30,904 nt of DNA from an uncultured Muribaculaceae bacterium (GTDB lineage: Bacteria > Bacteroidota > Bacteroidia > Bacteroidales > Muribaculaceae): positions 1 through 30,904 of the forward strand of contig CAUBWJ010000026.1 in assembly GCA_958439725.1 (NCBI GenBank), written 5' to 3'. Position numbers and translations under genes: made by a program. Below are positions 17,083 to 25,981 of this stretch, one piece after another. Under the pieces are notes generated by a model that saw nothing but the letters and a program-made list of their open reading frames with translations, ran no database searches and was not told the DNA's origin. Within the stretch, counting starts at the first letter, position 1; every line of letters begins with the position of its first letter.

Positions 17083-17577
17083 ATGATCAAGAAAATTTTG
17101 CTTGCGCTTGTTATAGCGTTCCCCACTATGGCTTTCGCCCAGAAATTCGGCGTAATCACCACCGACCAGCTCATCCAGTCGCTTCCCGAGATGAAAGAGG
17201 TGCAGACCACCCTCGAGGCATCCTCGAAGAAATATGAAGACGAGTTCAAGAATCTTCAGGACGAGATGCAGAAGAAGTACACCGAATTCCAGTCGCTCGA
17301 AGAGACCACTCCCTCCACCATCAAGGACCGTCGCCTTCAGGAAATGCAGGAACTTGATCAGAAGATCCAGCAGTTCCGTCAGACAGCCAGCGAAGACCTT
17401 CAGCGTCAGCAGCAGCAGCTCATGGCTCCCATCCAGCAGAAAGTGATGACAGCCATCCAGACTGTGGGCCAGGAAGGCAATTTTACCTTCATCTTCGAGA
17501 ACATGGTGCCCGTTTATGTAGGTACCGATGTTACTGATGTAACTCCTCTGGTTAAAGCCAAACTCGGAATCAAATAA
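17083..17577 (+). CDS. OmpH/Skp-family periplasmic chaperone (second copy)
   Basis: This 164-residue paralogue of the preceding gene has a clean signal peptide (MIKKILLALVIAFPTMAFAQ, cleaved after AFA). KFGVITTDQLIQSLPEMKE follows, then a highly charged, Gln-rich coiled coil over about residues 40-125, and a C-terminal segment ending LVKAKLGIK. It should act as a soluble periplasmic holdase for BamA substrates. Tandem ompH copies after bamA are usual in Bacteroidales. A separate promoter box upstream and a strong terminator downstream suggest independent control. Confidence 0.9.
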   Translation: MIKKILLALVIAFPTMAFAQKFGVITTDQLIQSLPEMKEVQTTLEASSKKYEDEFKNLQDEMQKKYTEFQSLEETTPSTIKDRRLQEMQELDQKIQQFRQTASEDLQRQQQQLMAPIQQKVMTAIQTVGQEGNFTFIFENMVPVYVGTDVTDVTPLVKAKLGIK

Positions 17578-17603
17578 TCCATTTCCGAGTAAAAAAGAGA
17601 CAG

Positions 17604-17649
17604 ACCGCGCTCGTTGTCGGAATTCCGGCCGGAGCGCGGTTATTTTTTT
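17604..17649 (+). terminator. Strong intrinsic terminator between ompH and murI
   Basis: ACCGCGCTC (17604-17612) pairs perfectly with GAGCGCGGT (17632-17640), with an inner palindrome CGGAATTCCG in the loop, followed by TATTTTTTT (17641-17649). It ends only 17 bases before the murI ATG, leaving no room for a promoter between the two. Confidence 0.92.
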
Positions 17650-17666
17650 AGACACTATTCTACAAA

Positions 17667-18509
17667 ATGGATAACGGAAAAAATGAGCAGGCAGGGCCGA
17701 TAGGGGTGTTCGATTCCGGATTCGGGGGCCTTACCATATTGCGCGACATCCGCGACAGGCTGCCGCAGTACGACTATCTGTATCTTGGCGACAATGCGCG
17801 CGCACCTTACGGCCCGAGGTCGTTTGATATCGTCTACCGCTTCACGCTCGATGCCGTGAAATACCTTTTCAGCCGTGGTTGCCGGCTGGTGATACTTGCC
17901 TGCAATACCGCCTCCGCAAAAGCCCTGCGGTCAATCCAGCAGAACGACCTGCCGGGAATCGACCCCTCGCGGCGCGTGCTCGGCGTGATAAGGCCAACGG
18001 CGGAAATCATCGGGCAGCTCTCGCGCACCGGCCACATCGGGGTGCTTGCCACGGGGGGAACGGTGGCAAGCCGCAGCTATAACCTGGAGATAGAGAAGCT
18101 GCATCCCGGTTTCAGCGTGGCCACGCAGGCATGCCCCATGTTCGTGCCCTTGGTTGAGAACAGCGAGACGGAAAGCCCCGCAGCCGACTATTTCGCCGCC
18201 AAATACATCGGCAGCCTTCTGGAAAAAGACCGCCGGATAGATACCATCATACTGGCATGCACCCACTATCCGTTGCTCTACGACGTTATCAGGCGCCATA
18301 CTCCGCCGGAAATCAACGTGGTGTGTCAGGGAGGCATAGTGGCCGACAGTCTCGCCGATTATATGGAACGGCATCCCGAGATTGCCGACAGGTGTACCAC
18401 CGGCGGAAAATGCACATATCTTACCACCGAGAATCCGGAGGCGTTCGCCGACCTTGCGCGCGTGTTTCTCGACGAGGATATAGAGGCAAAGCATGTGGAG
18501 CTGAACTAA
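17667..18509 (+). CDS. murI: Glutamate racemase
   Basis: This 280-residue enzyme makes D-glutamate for peptidoglycan. IGVFDSGFGGLTIL lies at residues 12-25, with the catalytic Asp. The two catalytic cysteines are C79 in LACNTAS and C198 in LACTHYPLL, with H200 beside it. LGDNARAPYG is also typical. The length is normal. It begins 17 bases after the T-run of a strong terminator, so its expression should depend on read-through or on a promoter inside the upstream gene. The last gene of the Bacteroidales bamA-ompH-ompH-murI order. Confidence 0.96.
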   Translation: MDNGKNEQAGPIGVFDSGFGGLTILRDIRDRLPQYDYLYLGDNARAPYGPRSFDIVYRFTLDAVKYLFSRGCRLVILACNTASAKALRSIQQNDLPGIDPSRRVLGVIRPTAEIIGQLSRTGHIGVLATGGTVASRSYNLEIEKLHPGFSVATQACPMFVPLVENSETESPAADYFAAKYIGSLLEKDRRIDTIILACTHYPLLYDVIRRHTPPEINVVCQGGIVADSLADYMERHPEIADRCTTGGKCTYLTTENPEAFADLARVFLDEDIEAKHVELN

Positions 18510-18590
18510 TATGGGGTTCCCGTACGTTATAAATTCAAGCAGTTTTATTCCGGAAACTCCGGGAAAGCCATAACCAAAATATCAATCAGA

Positions 18591-19457
18591 ATGAATCTCA
18601 ACGGCCGGCGCAGAAGCAACAATATTGAAGACCGCCGCGGAATGTCATCCGGACTAAAAATAGGCGGAGGCATAGGTGCGGTGATAATAGCAGCACTCAT
18701 AGCCTGGATTTCGGGCGGAGACCCGATGAGCGTGCTCACACAGAATGCGGGAGCGCTGATGGGAGGCGGCGAGCAGACCACCCAACAGTACACGCCTACG
18801 GCCGAAGACCAGGAACTGGAGGCTTTCGTGAGCCAGATTCTGGCCGGAACCGAGGATGTGTGGACAGAGGTGTTCCGGCAGCAGGGCCTCACATACGAGC
18901 CGCCGAAACTTGTGCTTTTCAACGGGTCGGTGCAGAGCGGATGCGGAGGCGCCACAAGCGCTGTGGGGCCCTTCTATTGTTCGGCCGACAACGCCGTGTA
19001 TCTCGACCTCTCTTTTCTGCGCGACATGAGGAGCACCCTTGGTGCGGGAGGTGATTTCGCCTATGCCTACGTGGTGGCCCACGAGGTGGGGCATCATGTG
19101 CAGAACCAGCTGGGGATTCTCGAGGACGCCCATGAAAAAATGTCGCGTCTGAGCCAGACCGAGGCCAACAAGATAAGCGTGGCCCTCGAACTGCAGGCCG
19201 ATTACCTTGCCGGAGTGTGGGCACACCACGACAACGCGCGTTTCGGGTCGCTTGAACCCGGCGATGTCGAGGAGGCACTTGATGCCGCCCTGAAAATCGG
19301 CGACGATTATCTGCAGAAGAAAGCTCAGGGATATGCCGTGCCGGAATCATTCAACCACGGCACATCGGAGCAGCGCGAGCGGTGGCTAAACAAGGGCATA
19401 CGCACAGGCGACCTCAGTCAGGGTAACACTTTTGCGGTGCCTTATTCACAATTATAA
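18591..19457 (+). CDS. YpfJ-type neutral zinc metallopeptidase
   Basis: This 288-residue protein belongs to the YpfJ/KPN_02809 family of putative membrane-bound zinc peptidases. The N-terminus is MNLNGRRRSNNIEDRRG, as usual for the family, followed by one membrane segment (residues ~24-41) and a low-complexity linker. The zinc site is H164-E165-V-G-H168-H, and the downstream ELQADYLAGVWAH (200-212) supplies the likely third acidic ligand. The C-terminal HGTSEQRERW is also conserved. The substrate is unknown. It stands alone, 81 bases after murI, and faces the minus-strand comF gene. Confidence 0.9.
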   Translation: MNLNGRRRSNNIEDRRGMSSGLKIGGGIGAVIIAALIAWISGGDPMSVLTQNAGALMGGGEQTTQQYTPTAEDQELEAFVSQILAGTEDVWTEVFRQQGLTYEPPKLVLFNGSVQSGCGGATSAVGPFYCSADNAVYLDLSFLRDMRSTLGAGGDFAYAYVVAHEVGHHVQNQLGILEDAHEKMSRLSQTEANKISVALELQADYLAGVWAHHDNARFGSLEPGDVEEALDAALKIGDDYLQKKAQGYAVPESFNHGTSEQRERWLNKGIRTGDLSQGNTFAVPYSQL

Positions 19458-19472
19458 TCAGGGGGGGATTAA

Positions 19473-19499
19473 CGGCGTCATGAAAGCTCGGTGACGCCG
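19473..19499. repeat. Inverted repeat at the convergent junction
   Basis: CGGCGTCA (19473-19480) and TGACGCCG (19492-19499) form an 8-bp stem that overlaps the comF stop codon, between two convergent genes. No T-run follows on either strand, so it is at best a weak bidirectional terminator. The match is partly coding sequence (LGVTELS). Confidence 0.4.
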
Positions 19500-20212
19500 A
19501 GGGAGAGCACCGAAATGCGGGCCGACGGAAACGCGGCGTGAATGGCCTCGGCGCAGGAAAGTAGTGTGGCTCCGGTGGTGATCACATCATCGACTATGAG
19601 GATATGCTTTCCGGTGAGTTCCGCATCTGGCGAAACGGTGTAGGTGTCGCGGGCATTCAGCCAGCGCTCGAACGGGGTGCGGCGAGTCTGCGACGAATGG
19701 CGCCGGCGGCATACGAGTGCGTGCTCCACAGGGATTCCGGTGCGGCCGGATATGGCCCCGGCTATATAATCGGTCTGATTGTATCCTCTCCTGAGTTTTT
19801 TGAAAAGATGAAGCGGCACGGGCACAATCATGTCGATATCCGCAAAGAAGCCGGAGGCCTGAATGCTGTCGGTGAGTTTCCGGGCAAGCCATGAGGCTAT
19901 GCGCGGGCGGCCGTTGTACTTCGCATCCTGTATCAGAAGGGTGAAGCGGTTTGACCGCAGATAATAGAAGAGCGATACGGCTTTCTCTATCGGTGCGTGA
20001 CCAGCGAGGCGCTCATGAATGAAGTTGGAACGGAAATCGGTGATGCGGCAAAGCGGCATTTCGCAGAGACATTTGAGGCAAAGGGTGTCCTCACCGTCAA
20101 CCAGCGCGTCGCCGCACACCTCACACAGCCTCGGGTAGATGAGCGCCAGGAGGCTTTCTGCACCCGAACGCAATGCGGCGACGGTGCCGGATATCACTGA
20201 GCGGATTTCCAT
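19478..20212 (-). CDS. ComF-family phosphoribosyltransferase-like protein
   Basis: This 244-residue protein belongs to the ComF/GntX family, linked to DNA uptake and processing in some bacteria. The N-terminal zinc-finger-like pairs are C30/C33 and C45/C48 (YPRLCEVCGD and LCLKC). DIDMIVPVPLHLFKKLRRGYNQ near 126-146 is conserved, and the PRPP-binding motif ILIVDDVITTGATL lies at 204-217. The enzymatic substrate is unknown. It is the last gene of the carA-carB-prmC-recX-comF series and overlaps recX by 19 bases. Confidence 0.9.
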   Translation of the reverse strand: MEIRSVISGTVAALRSGAESLLALIYPRLCEVCGDALVDGEDTLCLKCLCEMPLCRITDFRSNFIHERLAGHAPIEKAVSLFYYLRSNRFTLLIQDAKYNGRPRIASWLARKLTDSIQASGFFADIDMIVPVPLHLFKKLRRGYNQTDYIAGAISGRTGIPVEHALVCRRRHSSQTRRTPFERWLNARDTYTVSPDAELTGKHILIVDDVITTGATLLSCAEAIHAAFPSARISVLSLGVTELS

Positions 20213-20685
20213 AATGCGGATGAGGAGAGAATGCGGAATATAAGGGATGTCTCGTAGCCCCGCGATGCTGCGAAGCGCATCAGTTTCTGGCGCGCCAGCA
20301 GGCGGTCGGTGTCGGCGGGAAGAGAGCGGAGTTTCGTCCGGATGGCCTTGAAGGCTGTCAGGGTGTATTGGCGCCCGTCGATTTCCTGCTCCATCACTTC
20401 GTCAATGATTTCGGAGGGAATGCGCTTTGCGTAAAGGCCGTTGCGTATCTTGATGCGTCCCCAGGATGAATAAGTGAATTTAGAGTGTACGTAAGCTGCC
20501 GCAAACCGCCGGTCGTCAATCAGCCGGGTAGCGATGAGCCGCTCAAGCATCCCGTCGATCTGCGACTGAGGGAATCCTTTGCGCCGGAGTTTTTCGATAA
20601 TCTCGTAGGAACAATGTTCCGCGCGGTTGCACAGAGCTTCGAGTCGCAGCAACTCGGCTTTGGGGTTGAGGGGCTTTTTTTGCAT
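20194..20685 (-). CDS. recX: Regulatory protein RecX
   Basis: This 163-residue protein is RecX, a modulator that restrains RecA filaments during recombination. It shows the three-helix repeats of the family: LEALCNRAEHCSYEIIEKLRRKGF, then LIATRLIDDRRFAAAYVHSKF, WGRIKIRNGLYAKRI and RLLARQKLMRFAASRGYE. The length is typical. The gene begins 6 bases after prmC and overlaps comF by 19 bases, so it depends on the upstream operon. recA itself is not in the window. Confidence 0.88.
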   Translation of the reverse strand: MQKKPLNPKAELLRLEALCNRAEHCSYEIIEKLRRKGFPQSQIDGMLERLIATRLIDDRRFAAAYVHSKFTYSSWGRIKIRNGLYAKRIPSEIIDEVMEQEIDGRQYTLTAFKAIRTKLRSLPADTDRLLARQKLMRFAASRGYETSLIFRILSSSALWKSAQ

Positions 20686-20691
20686 GAGGCG

Positions 20692-21552
20692 TTACGGGCG
20701 GATGGCGGAGAGAAAGCGCCTGCGGCGCGAGGAGTCGGGGAGTACGCTCACGCTGTCCCATCCGTCGGCGCGCATTTCCTGTGCGAGCTGTTCTACTGTG
20801 AGCGGATTCACCTCGAAATACAGCCGTCCCTCCGGTTTCAGCGCCGTGAGCGCGTAGCGGGCTATCGAAGTGTAGAAGCGCAGAGGGTCATCGTCGGGAA
20901 CAAACAGAGCCAGCGCCGGTTCGTGGGCAAGGACGTTTGCCTCCATATCGCGCCGCTCGGAATCGAGCACGTAAGGAGGATTGCTCACTATAATGTCGAA
21001 CTGCGGGGATGTCTCGGGAGCGAGTTTCAGTGCATCGGCCTGCAGGAAGTCAATTCTGACTTTAAGTTCCGCGGCGTTGCGACGCGCGATTTCGAGCGCA
21101 GGAGCGCTGATGTCGATGGCCTCGACCTTCGAAAACGGCAGGTTGCGTGCGAGCGCTACGGCTATGCAGCCGGAGCCCGTGCAGACGTCGAGCACGGAGA
21201 GATCGCTGCGCGAGGAGTTTTCTTTGACTATGATGTCCACCAGCTCGGCGGTCTCCGGCCGGGGAATGAGCACGTCGGGGTTCACGTGCAGGCGCAGGCC
21301 ATAGAAATCCGTGACACCGAAAATATACTGTATAGGTTCGCCCTGAAGCAGACGCTTAACCGTGTCTTCCGTTTTGCCGCGAAGAAAATCCGAGACGGGA
21401 TTGCGGGCCTTTACGGCAAGGTCGACCTGCGAATAGCCTTTGAGCTCGCGCATCATTATGCGCACCATCCACTGCGCTTCACCCTGGCCGTAGCGGGGCT
21501 GAAGACGCGATGCGGCCTCGCGGCACAGCTGCTCAAGCGTCAGGCTTTCCAT
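20692..21552 (-). CDS. prmC: Release-factor glutamine methyltransferase PrmC
   Basis: This 286-residue enzyme methylates the glutamine of the GGQ motif in peptide-chain release factors, using S-adenosylmethionine. IPRPET is at 96-101, the SAM-binding motif LDVCTGSGCIAVALA at 121-135 and the catalytic NPPY at 191-194, the hallmark of N5-glutamine methyltransferases. The N-terminal ~80 residues form the helical substrate-binding domain. Its start overlaps the carB stop by 1 base, and recX follows 6 bases on. Confidence 0.95.
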   Translation of the reverse strand: MESLTLEQLCREAASRLQPRYGQGEAQWMVRIMMRELKGYSQVDLAVKARNPVSDFLRGKTEDTVKRLLQGEPIQYIFGVTDFYGLRLHVNPDVLIPRPETAELVDIIVKENSSRSDLSVLDVCTGSGCIAVALARNLPFSKVEAIDISAPALEIARRNAAELKVRIDFLQADALKLAPETSPQFDIIVSNPPYVLDSERRDMEANVLAHEPALALFVPDDDPLRFYTSIARYALTALKPEGRLYFEVNPLTVEQLAQEMRADGWDSVSVLPDSSRRRRFLSAIRP

Positions 21553-24500
21553 CAGTATTCGTCCCAGGCTTTGATTTCAATGTCGTCGGGCTTCATTGTG
21601 GTGAACGCTTCGATAAAAGCGGCTGCCAGACGTGCGTTGGTGAGCAGGGGAATATTGAGGTCGGTGGCTGCGCGGCGTATCTTGTGGCCGTTGGTGAGCT
21701 CCGCGGGGGTGAGGTTCTTGGGTATGTTGACCACAAGGTCTATCTCCTTGTTGTGGAGGAGCTGGAGGGCCTGGGGTTCCATGTCGCTCTCGCTGGGCCA
21801 GTAGACGCGCACGGCGGGAATGCCGTTGTCGTTGAGGAACCGGTGGGTTCCGCCGGTGGCGTAGATACGGTAGCCCTTGTCGTTGAGACGGTGGGCCGAT
21901 TCGAGCATGGCGGCTTTCTGCTTGGGGGTGCCGGTGGAGAGAAGCACACCTTTTGAAGGAATGCGCTGCCCGACGGAAAGCATGGATTTGAGCAGAGCCT
22001 CGGAGGTGTCAACGCCCAGACAGCCTACCTCGCCGGTCGATGACATGTCGACGCCCAGAACCGGGTCGGCACCCTGCAGGCGCGAGAAGCTGAACTGCGA
22101 GGCCTTGATGCCCACATAGTCCAGATCGAAGGCGTTTTTGGCCGGTTTTTCCACCGGAAGCCCGAGCATAATCTTGGTGGCGAGGTCGATGAAGTTGATT
22201 TTAAGCACCTTCGACACGAAGGGGAAGCTTCGCGAAGCGCGGAGGTTGCATTCTATCACCTTTATGTCGTTGTTCTTGGCAAGGAACTGGATGTTGAACG
22301 GGCCGGAGATGTTGAGGGCGGCGGCTATCTGCGACGATACCTTCTTGATGCGGCGCATGGTCTCCACATAGAGTTTCTGCGGCGGGAACTGAATGGTGGC
22401 GTCGCCGGAGTGAACGCCCGCATACTCTATATGCTCCGATATGGCGTAGACCTTGATTTCGCCGTTCTGAGCCACGGCGTCCATCTCAATTTCCTTGGCA
22501 TTCTGGATAAATTCCGTAACCACCACGGGGTGCTGCTTCGACACGTTGGCTGCAAGCTGCAGGAACTGGTGAAGCTCGTCGCGGTTGGAGCAGACGTTCA
22601 TGGCTGCGCCGGAAAGCACATAGCTGGGGCGCACGAGCACCGGGAATCCCACTTCGTCGATGAAGCGGTTGATATCCTCGAAGCTGGTGAGCTCGCGCCA
22701 GCGGGGCTGGTCGATGCCGAGACGGTCGAGCATCGCCGAGAATTTGTGGCGGTCCTCTGCGTTGTCGATACTCTGTGCCGAGGTGCCGAGAATATTGACA
22801 TTCTCCTTGTCGAGGCGCATTGCGAGGTTGTTGGGAATCTGTCCGCCCACGGATAGAATCACGCCGTGGGGCATCTCGAGGTCGAGAATATCCATCACGC
22901 GCTCGAATGTGAGCTCGTCGAAGTACAGGCGGTCGCACATGTCATAGTCGGTCGACACGGTCTCGGGATTGTAGTTTATCATCACGGAGCGCCAGCCCTC
23001 TTTCTTTATGGTGAGAAGAGCGTTGACCGAACACCAGTCGAATTCCACGGAGCTGCCGATGCGGTATGCGCCCGAGCCGAGCACCACCACCGAGCGGCCG
23101 TCGTGTTCGTAATCGATATCGTTCTGCGTGCCGTTGTAGGTGAGATACAGATAGTTGGTCATGGCCGGATATTCGGCGGCCAGAGTATCGATCTGTTTCA
23201 CTACCGGAAGTATGCCATTGGCCTTGCGCAGATTGCGCACCTTCATGATGCTGCCGTCGGTATTGCGGTCGAGCTCTTCGCGGATCACAAGGCGTGCTAT
23301 CTGGAAGTCGCTGAAACCCTGCTCCTTCGCCTGACGGAGCAGGGCGGGGTCGAGGCTGTCGAGCCCGCCCCGGACGTCTCCGAGCTCATGGCTGGTGGCT
23401 ATGATATTGTGCAGGCGGTAGAGGAACCACTTGTCAATTTTTGTAAGGTCATGTATGCGCTCCACGGTATAGCCTTCCTCAAAGGCACGGGCTATGGCGA
23501 ATATGCGCTTGTCGGTGGGAGTGGAGAGGGCGTTGTCCAGGTCGTCGAATTTCATCGGGCGGTTGCCCACGAAGCCGTGCATTCCCTGGCCGATCATTCG
23601 GAGTCCTTTCTGAATCACTTCCTCGAAAGTGCGGCCTATTGCCATCACCTCGCCAACCGATTTCATCGACGAGCCGATTTCGCGGCGCACGCCGTGGAAT
23701 TTGCCGAGGTCCCAGCGGGGAATCTTGCACACTATGTAGTCGAGGGCCGGCTCGAAGAAGGCCGAGGTCTCGCGCGTCACGGAGTTGCGGAGGTCAAACA
23801 GGCCGTAGCCGAGGCCCAGCTTGGCGGCCACGAAAGCGAGGGGATAGCCGGTGGCTTTCGAAGCCAGAGCCGACGAACGGCTGAGGCGGGCGTTCACCTC
23901 GATGACGCGGTAGTCCATGGATGTGGGGTCGAACGCATACTGCACGTTGCATTCGCCCACAATTCCTATGTGGCGTATGATTTTGATGGCGAGTTTGCGC
24001 AGATAGTGGTAGTCCTCGTTTGTGAGGGTCTGCGACGGCGCAACCACGATGCTCTCGCCGGTATGGATTCCAAGCGGGTCGAAGTTCTCCATGTTGCAGA
24101 CGGTGATACAGTTGTCGAAGCGGTCGCGCACCACCTCGTATTCCACTTCTTTCCATCCCTTGAGCGATTTCTCCACGAGCACCTGGGGCGAGAACGAGAG
24201 AGCCTTCTCGGTGAGGGCCACGAGTTCTTCCTCATTGTCGCAGAAGCCGCTGCCGAGGCCTCCGAGGGCGTAGGCGGCGCGCACGATTACAGGGAAGCCG
24301 AGGCGGTTTGCGGCCTCCACGGCCTGCTCCACGGTATCCACAGCCTCGCTCTTGATTGTCTTCACGCCGATTTCATCGAGTTTTCTGACGAAGAGTTCAC
24401 GGTCCTCGGTGTCCATGATGGCCTGTACGGGGGTGCCGAGCACTTTCAGATTGTACTTTTCAAGCACTCCGCTTTTGTAGAGCTCCACTCCGCAGTTGAG

Positions 24501-24791
24501 CGCCGTCTGGCCGCCGAATGCGAGGAGGATGCCGTCAGGGCGCTCCCGTTCAATCACTTTCTCCACGAAGAATGGAGTCACGGGCAGGAAGTATATTTTG
24601 TCGGCAAACCCTTCGGAGGTCTGTACGGTGGCGATATTCGGGTTGATGAGCACCGTGGAGATGCCTTCTTCCTTCATCGCTTTAAGGGCCTGCGAGCCGG
24701 AGTAGTCAAATTCGCCGGCCTCGCCTATTTTCAGGGCGCCGGAGCCCAGTATGAGCACTTTTTTTATTTCAGATGGCTTTGACGTGGACAT
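21552..24791 (-). CDS. carB: Carbamoyl-phosphate synthase large subunit
   Basis: This 1079-residue protein makes carbamoyl phosphate from bicarbonate, ATP and ammonia delivered by CarA, for pyrimidine and arginine synthesis. It has two ATP-grasp halves, each starting with a Rossmann-like motif (VLILGSGALKIGEAGEFDYSGS near residue 11 and VVVLGSGAYRIGSSVEFDWCS in the second half). The C-terminal MGS-like allosteric domain spans about 950-1079. The N-terminal half carries KSLKGWKEVEYEVVRD and ENFDPLGIHTGES, which resemble the eukaryotic CAD type more than E. coli CarB. The ATG at 24791 (MSTSKPSEIKK) is chosen; the open frame continues 23 residues upstream with no family resemblance. carA ends 55 bases before. 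Confidence 0.96.
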   Translation of the reverse strand: MSTSKPSEIKKVLILGSGALKIGEAGEFDYSGSQALKAMKEEGISTVLINPNIATVQTSEGFADKIYFLPVTPFFVEKVIERERPDGILLAFGGQTALNCGVELYKSGVLEKYNLKVLGTPVQAIMDTEDRELFVRKLDEIGVKTIKSEAVDTVEQAVEAANRLGFPVIVRAAYALGGLGSGFCDNEEELVALTEKALSFSPQVLVEKSLKGWKEVEYEVVRDRFDNCITVCNMENFDPLGIHTGESIVVAPSQTLTNEDYHYLRKLAIKIIRHIGIVGECNVQYAFDPTSMDYRVIEVNARLSRSSALASKATGYPLAFVAAKLGLGYGLFDLRNSVTRETSAFFEPALDYIVCKIPRWDLGKFHGVRREIGSSMKSVGEVMAIGRTFEEVIQKGLRMIGQGMHGFVGNRPMKFDDLDNALSTPTDKRIFAIARAFEEGYTVERIHDLTKIDKWFLYRLHNIIATSHELGDVRGGLDSLDPALLRQAKEQGFSDFQIARLVIREELDRNTDGSIMKVRNLRKANGILPVVKQIDTLAAEYPAMTNYLYLTYNGTQNDIDYEHDGRSVVVLGSGAYRIGSSVEFDWCSVNALLTIKKEGWRSVMINYNPETVSTDYDMCDRLYFDELTFERVMDILDLEMPHGVILSVGGQIPNNLAMRLDKENVNILGTSAQSIDNAEDRHKFSAMLDRLGIDQPRWRELTSFEDINRFIDEVGFPVLVRPSYVLSGAAMNVCSNRDELHQFLQLAANVSKQHPVVVTEFIQNAKEIEMDAVAQNGEIKVYAISEHIEYAGVHSGDATIQFPPQKLYVETMRRIKKVSSQIAAALNISGPFNIQFLAKNNDIKVIECNLRASRSFPFVSKVLKINFIDLATKIMLGLPVEKPAKNAFDLDYVGIKASQFSFSRLQGADPVLGVDMSSTGEVGCLGVDTSEALLKSMLSVGQRIPSKGVLLSTGTPKQKAAMLESAHRLNDKGYRIYATGGTHRFLNDNGIPAVRVYWPSESDMEPQALQLLHNKEIDLVVNIPKNLTPAELTNGHKIRRAATDLNIPLLTNARLAAAFIEAFTTMKPDDIEIKAWDEY

Positions 24792-24846
24792 ATATGTAGC
24801 TGGAGATAATGCGTTAGATAATGGGGATGTGGAATGCCGGGCCGTG

Positions 24847-25923
24847 TCAGAGCATGGCAATGAACTCGTCGAAGAGGAATTCGGTGTCCTTGGGTCCGGA
24901 ACTTGCCTCGGGATGGAACTGCGCCGAGAAGAAGGGGAGTGTCTTGTGGCGGATACCTTCGTTGGTGCCGTCGTTCATGTTGACGAACAGCGGTTCCCAG
25001 TCGGATGGGAGGGTCTCCTGGTCGACCGCGAAACCGTGGTTCTGCGAGGTGACGTAGCATAGGTCGGTTCCCACGCGGCGCACGGGCTGATTGTGGCTGC
25101 GGTGGCCGTATTTGAGTTTGTAGGTGGTGGCGCCGGCTGCTTTGGCAAGGAGCTGGTTGCCCATGCAGATGCCGCATATCGGCTTGCCTATGGCCATTGC
25201 CTTGCGGATGTTCTCTACAGTCTTCACGGCCATGTCGGGGTTGCCGGGGCCGTTGGATATAAAGAGTCCGTCGTAGGGGATGGTGGTGAAGTCGTAGTCC
25301 CAGGGCACCATCACCACCTTTACGCCGCGGCGCGTGAGGCAGCGGATGATGTTGTGCTTCACACCGCAGTCAACGAGCACTACGGTTTTCTCACCGTGTC
25401 CGTGGATTTCAACCTCGGAGCAGCTCACTTTGGCCACAAGGTTCTCGGCGTTGGGGTCGTAGAAGGGAACGGCGTTCTCGTCGTCGCCCTCGATAACTAT
25501 CTTTCCGAGCATGGAGCCTTTCTCGCGCAGATGCTTGGTGAGCGCGCGGGTGTCTATGCCGTAGATGCCGGGTATTTTTTCTTCCTTGAGCCAGTCGGCA
25601 AGCGAACGGTCGGCCTGCCAGTGGGAGTGGAGGAAGGAATAGTCCTGGGCCACGATGGCACGGCAGTGGATGTGGTCGCTCTCGTAGTATTCGCTCACAT
25701 CGTCTTTCTCGCGCCGCGGGGGCACGCCGTAGTTTCCGAGAATGGGATAGGTGGTGACGAGTATCTGACCCTCGTAGGAGGGGTCGGTGAGGCTTTCGGG
25801 ATACCCTGTCATAGCAGTGTTGAATACTGTTTCTCCCGAGGTCGATGCCTCATATCCAAATGATTTGCCCTCAAATCTTGTACCGTCTTCAAGAATGAGT
25901 ACCGCTGACTTGTCTTTTCGCAT
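24847..25923 (-). CDS. carA: Carbamoyl-phosphate synthase small subunit
   Basis: This 358-residue glutaminase supplies ammonia to CarB. The N-terminal domain shows LILEDGTRFEGKSFGY and FNTAMTGYPESLTDPSY. The class I amidotransferase triad is C253 (GICMGNQ), H337 and E339 (FHPEAS). The ATG at 25923 (MRKDKSAVLI) is chosen over one at 25980, because the promoter -7 box ends at 25982: the start of transcription would fall near or after 25980, excluding that codon. It is the first gene of the minus-strand operon that continues into carB, prmC, recX and comF. Confidence 0.95.
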   Translation of the reverse strand: MRKDKSAVLILEDGTRFEGKSFGYEASTSGETVFNTAMTGYPESLTDPSYEGQILVTTYPILGNYGVPPRREKDDVSEYYESDHIHCRAIVAQDYSFLHSHWQADRSLADWLKEEKIPGIYGIDTRALTKHLREKGSMLGKIVIEGDDENAVPFYDPNAENLVAKVSCSEVEIHGHGEKTVVLVDCGVKHNIIRCLTRRGVKVVMVPWDYDFTTIPYDGLFISNGPGNPDMAVKTVENIRKAMAIGKPICGICMGNQLLAKAAGATTYKLKYGHRSHNQPVRRVGTDLCYVTSQNHGFAVDQETLPSDWEPLFVNMNDGTNEGIRHKTLPFFSAQFHPEASSGPKDTEFLFDEFIAML

Positions 25924-25981
25924 GCGATAGAAAATTGAATGGTAATCGGTGGTTCGCAAGATTTCTATCGTGAAAACCATG

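Noticed and set aside
20485..21804. Plus-strand open frame of 439 codons
   Set aside because: It is antisense to recX, prmC and the end of carB, all well supported, and its translation shows no recognisable domain.
22866..24782. Long plus-strand open frame of 638 codons
   Set aside because: It lies wholly antisense to carB, whose protein matches its family over its full length. The frame stays open because of the biased GC-rich codons of carB, and its product is a His/Val/Glu-rich string with no family motif.
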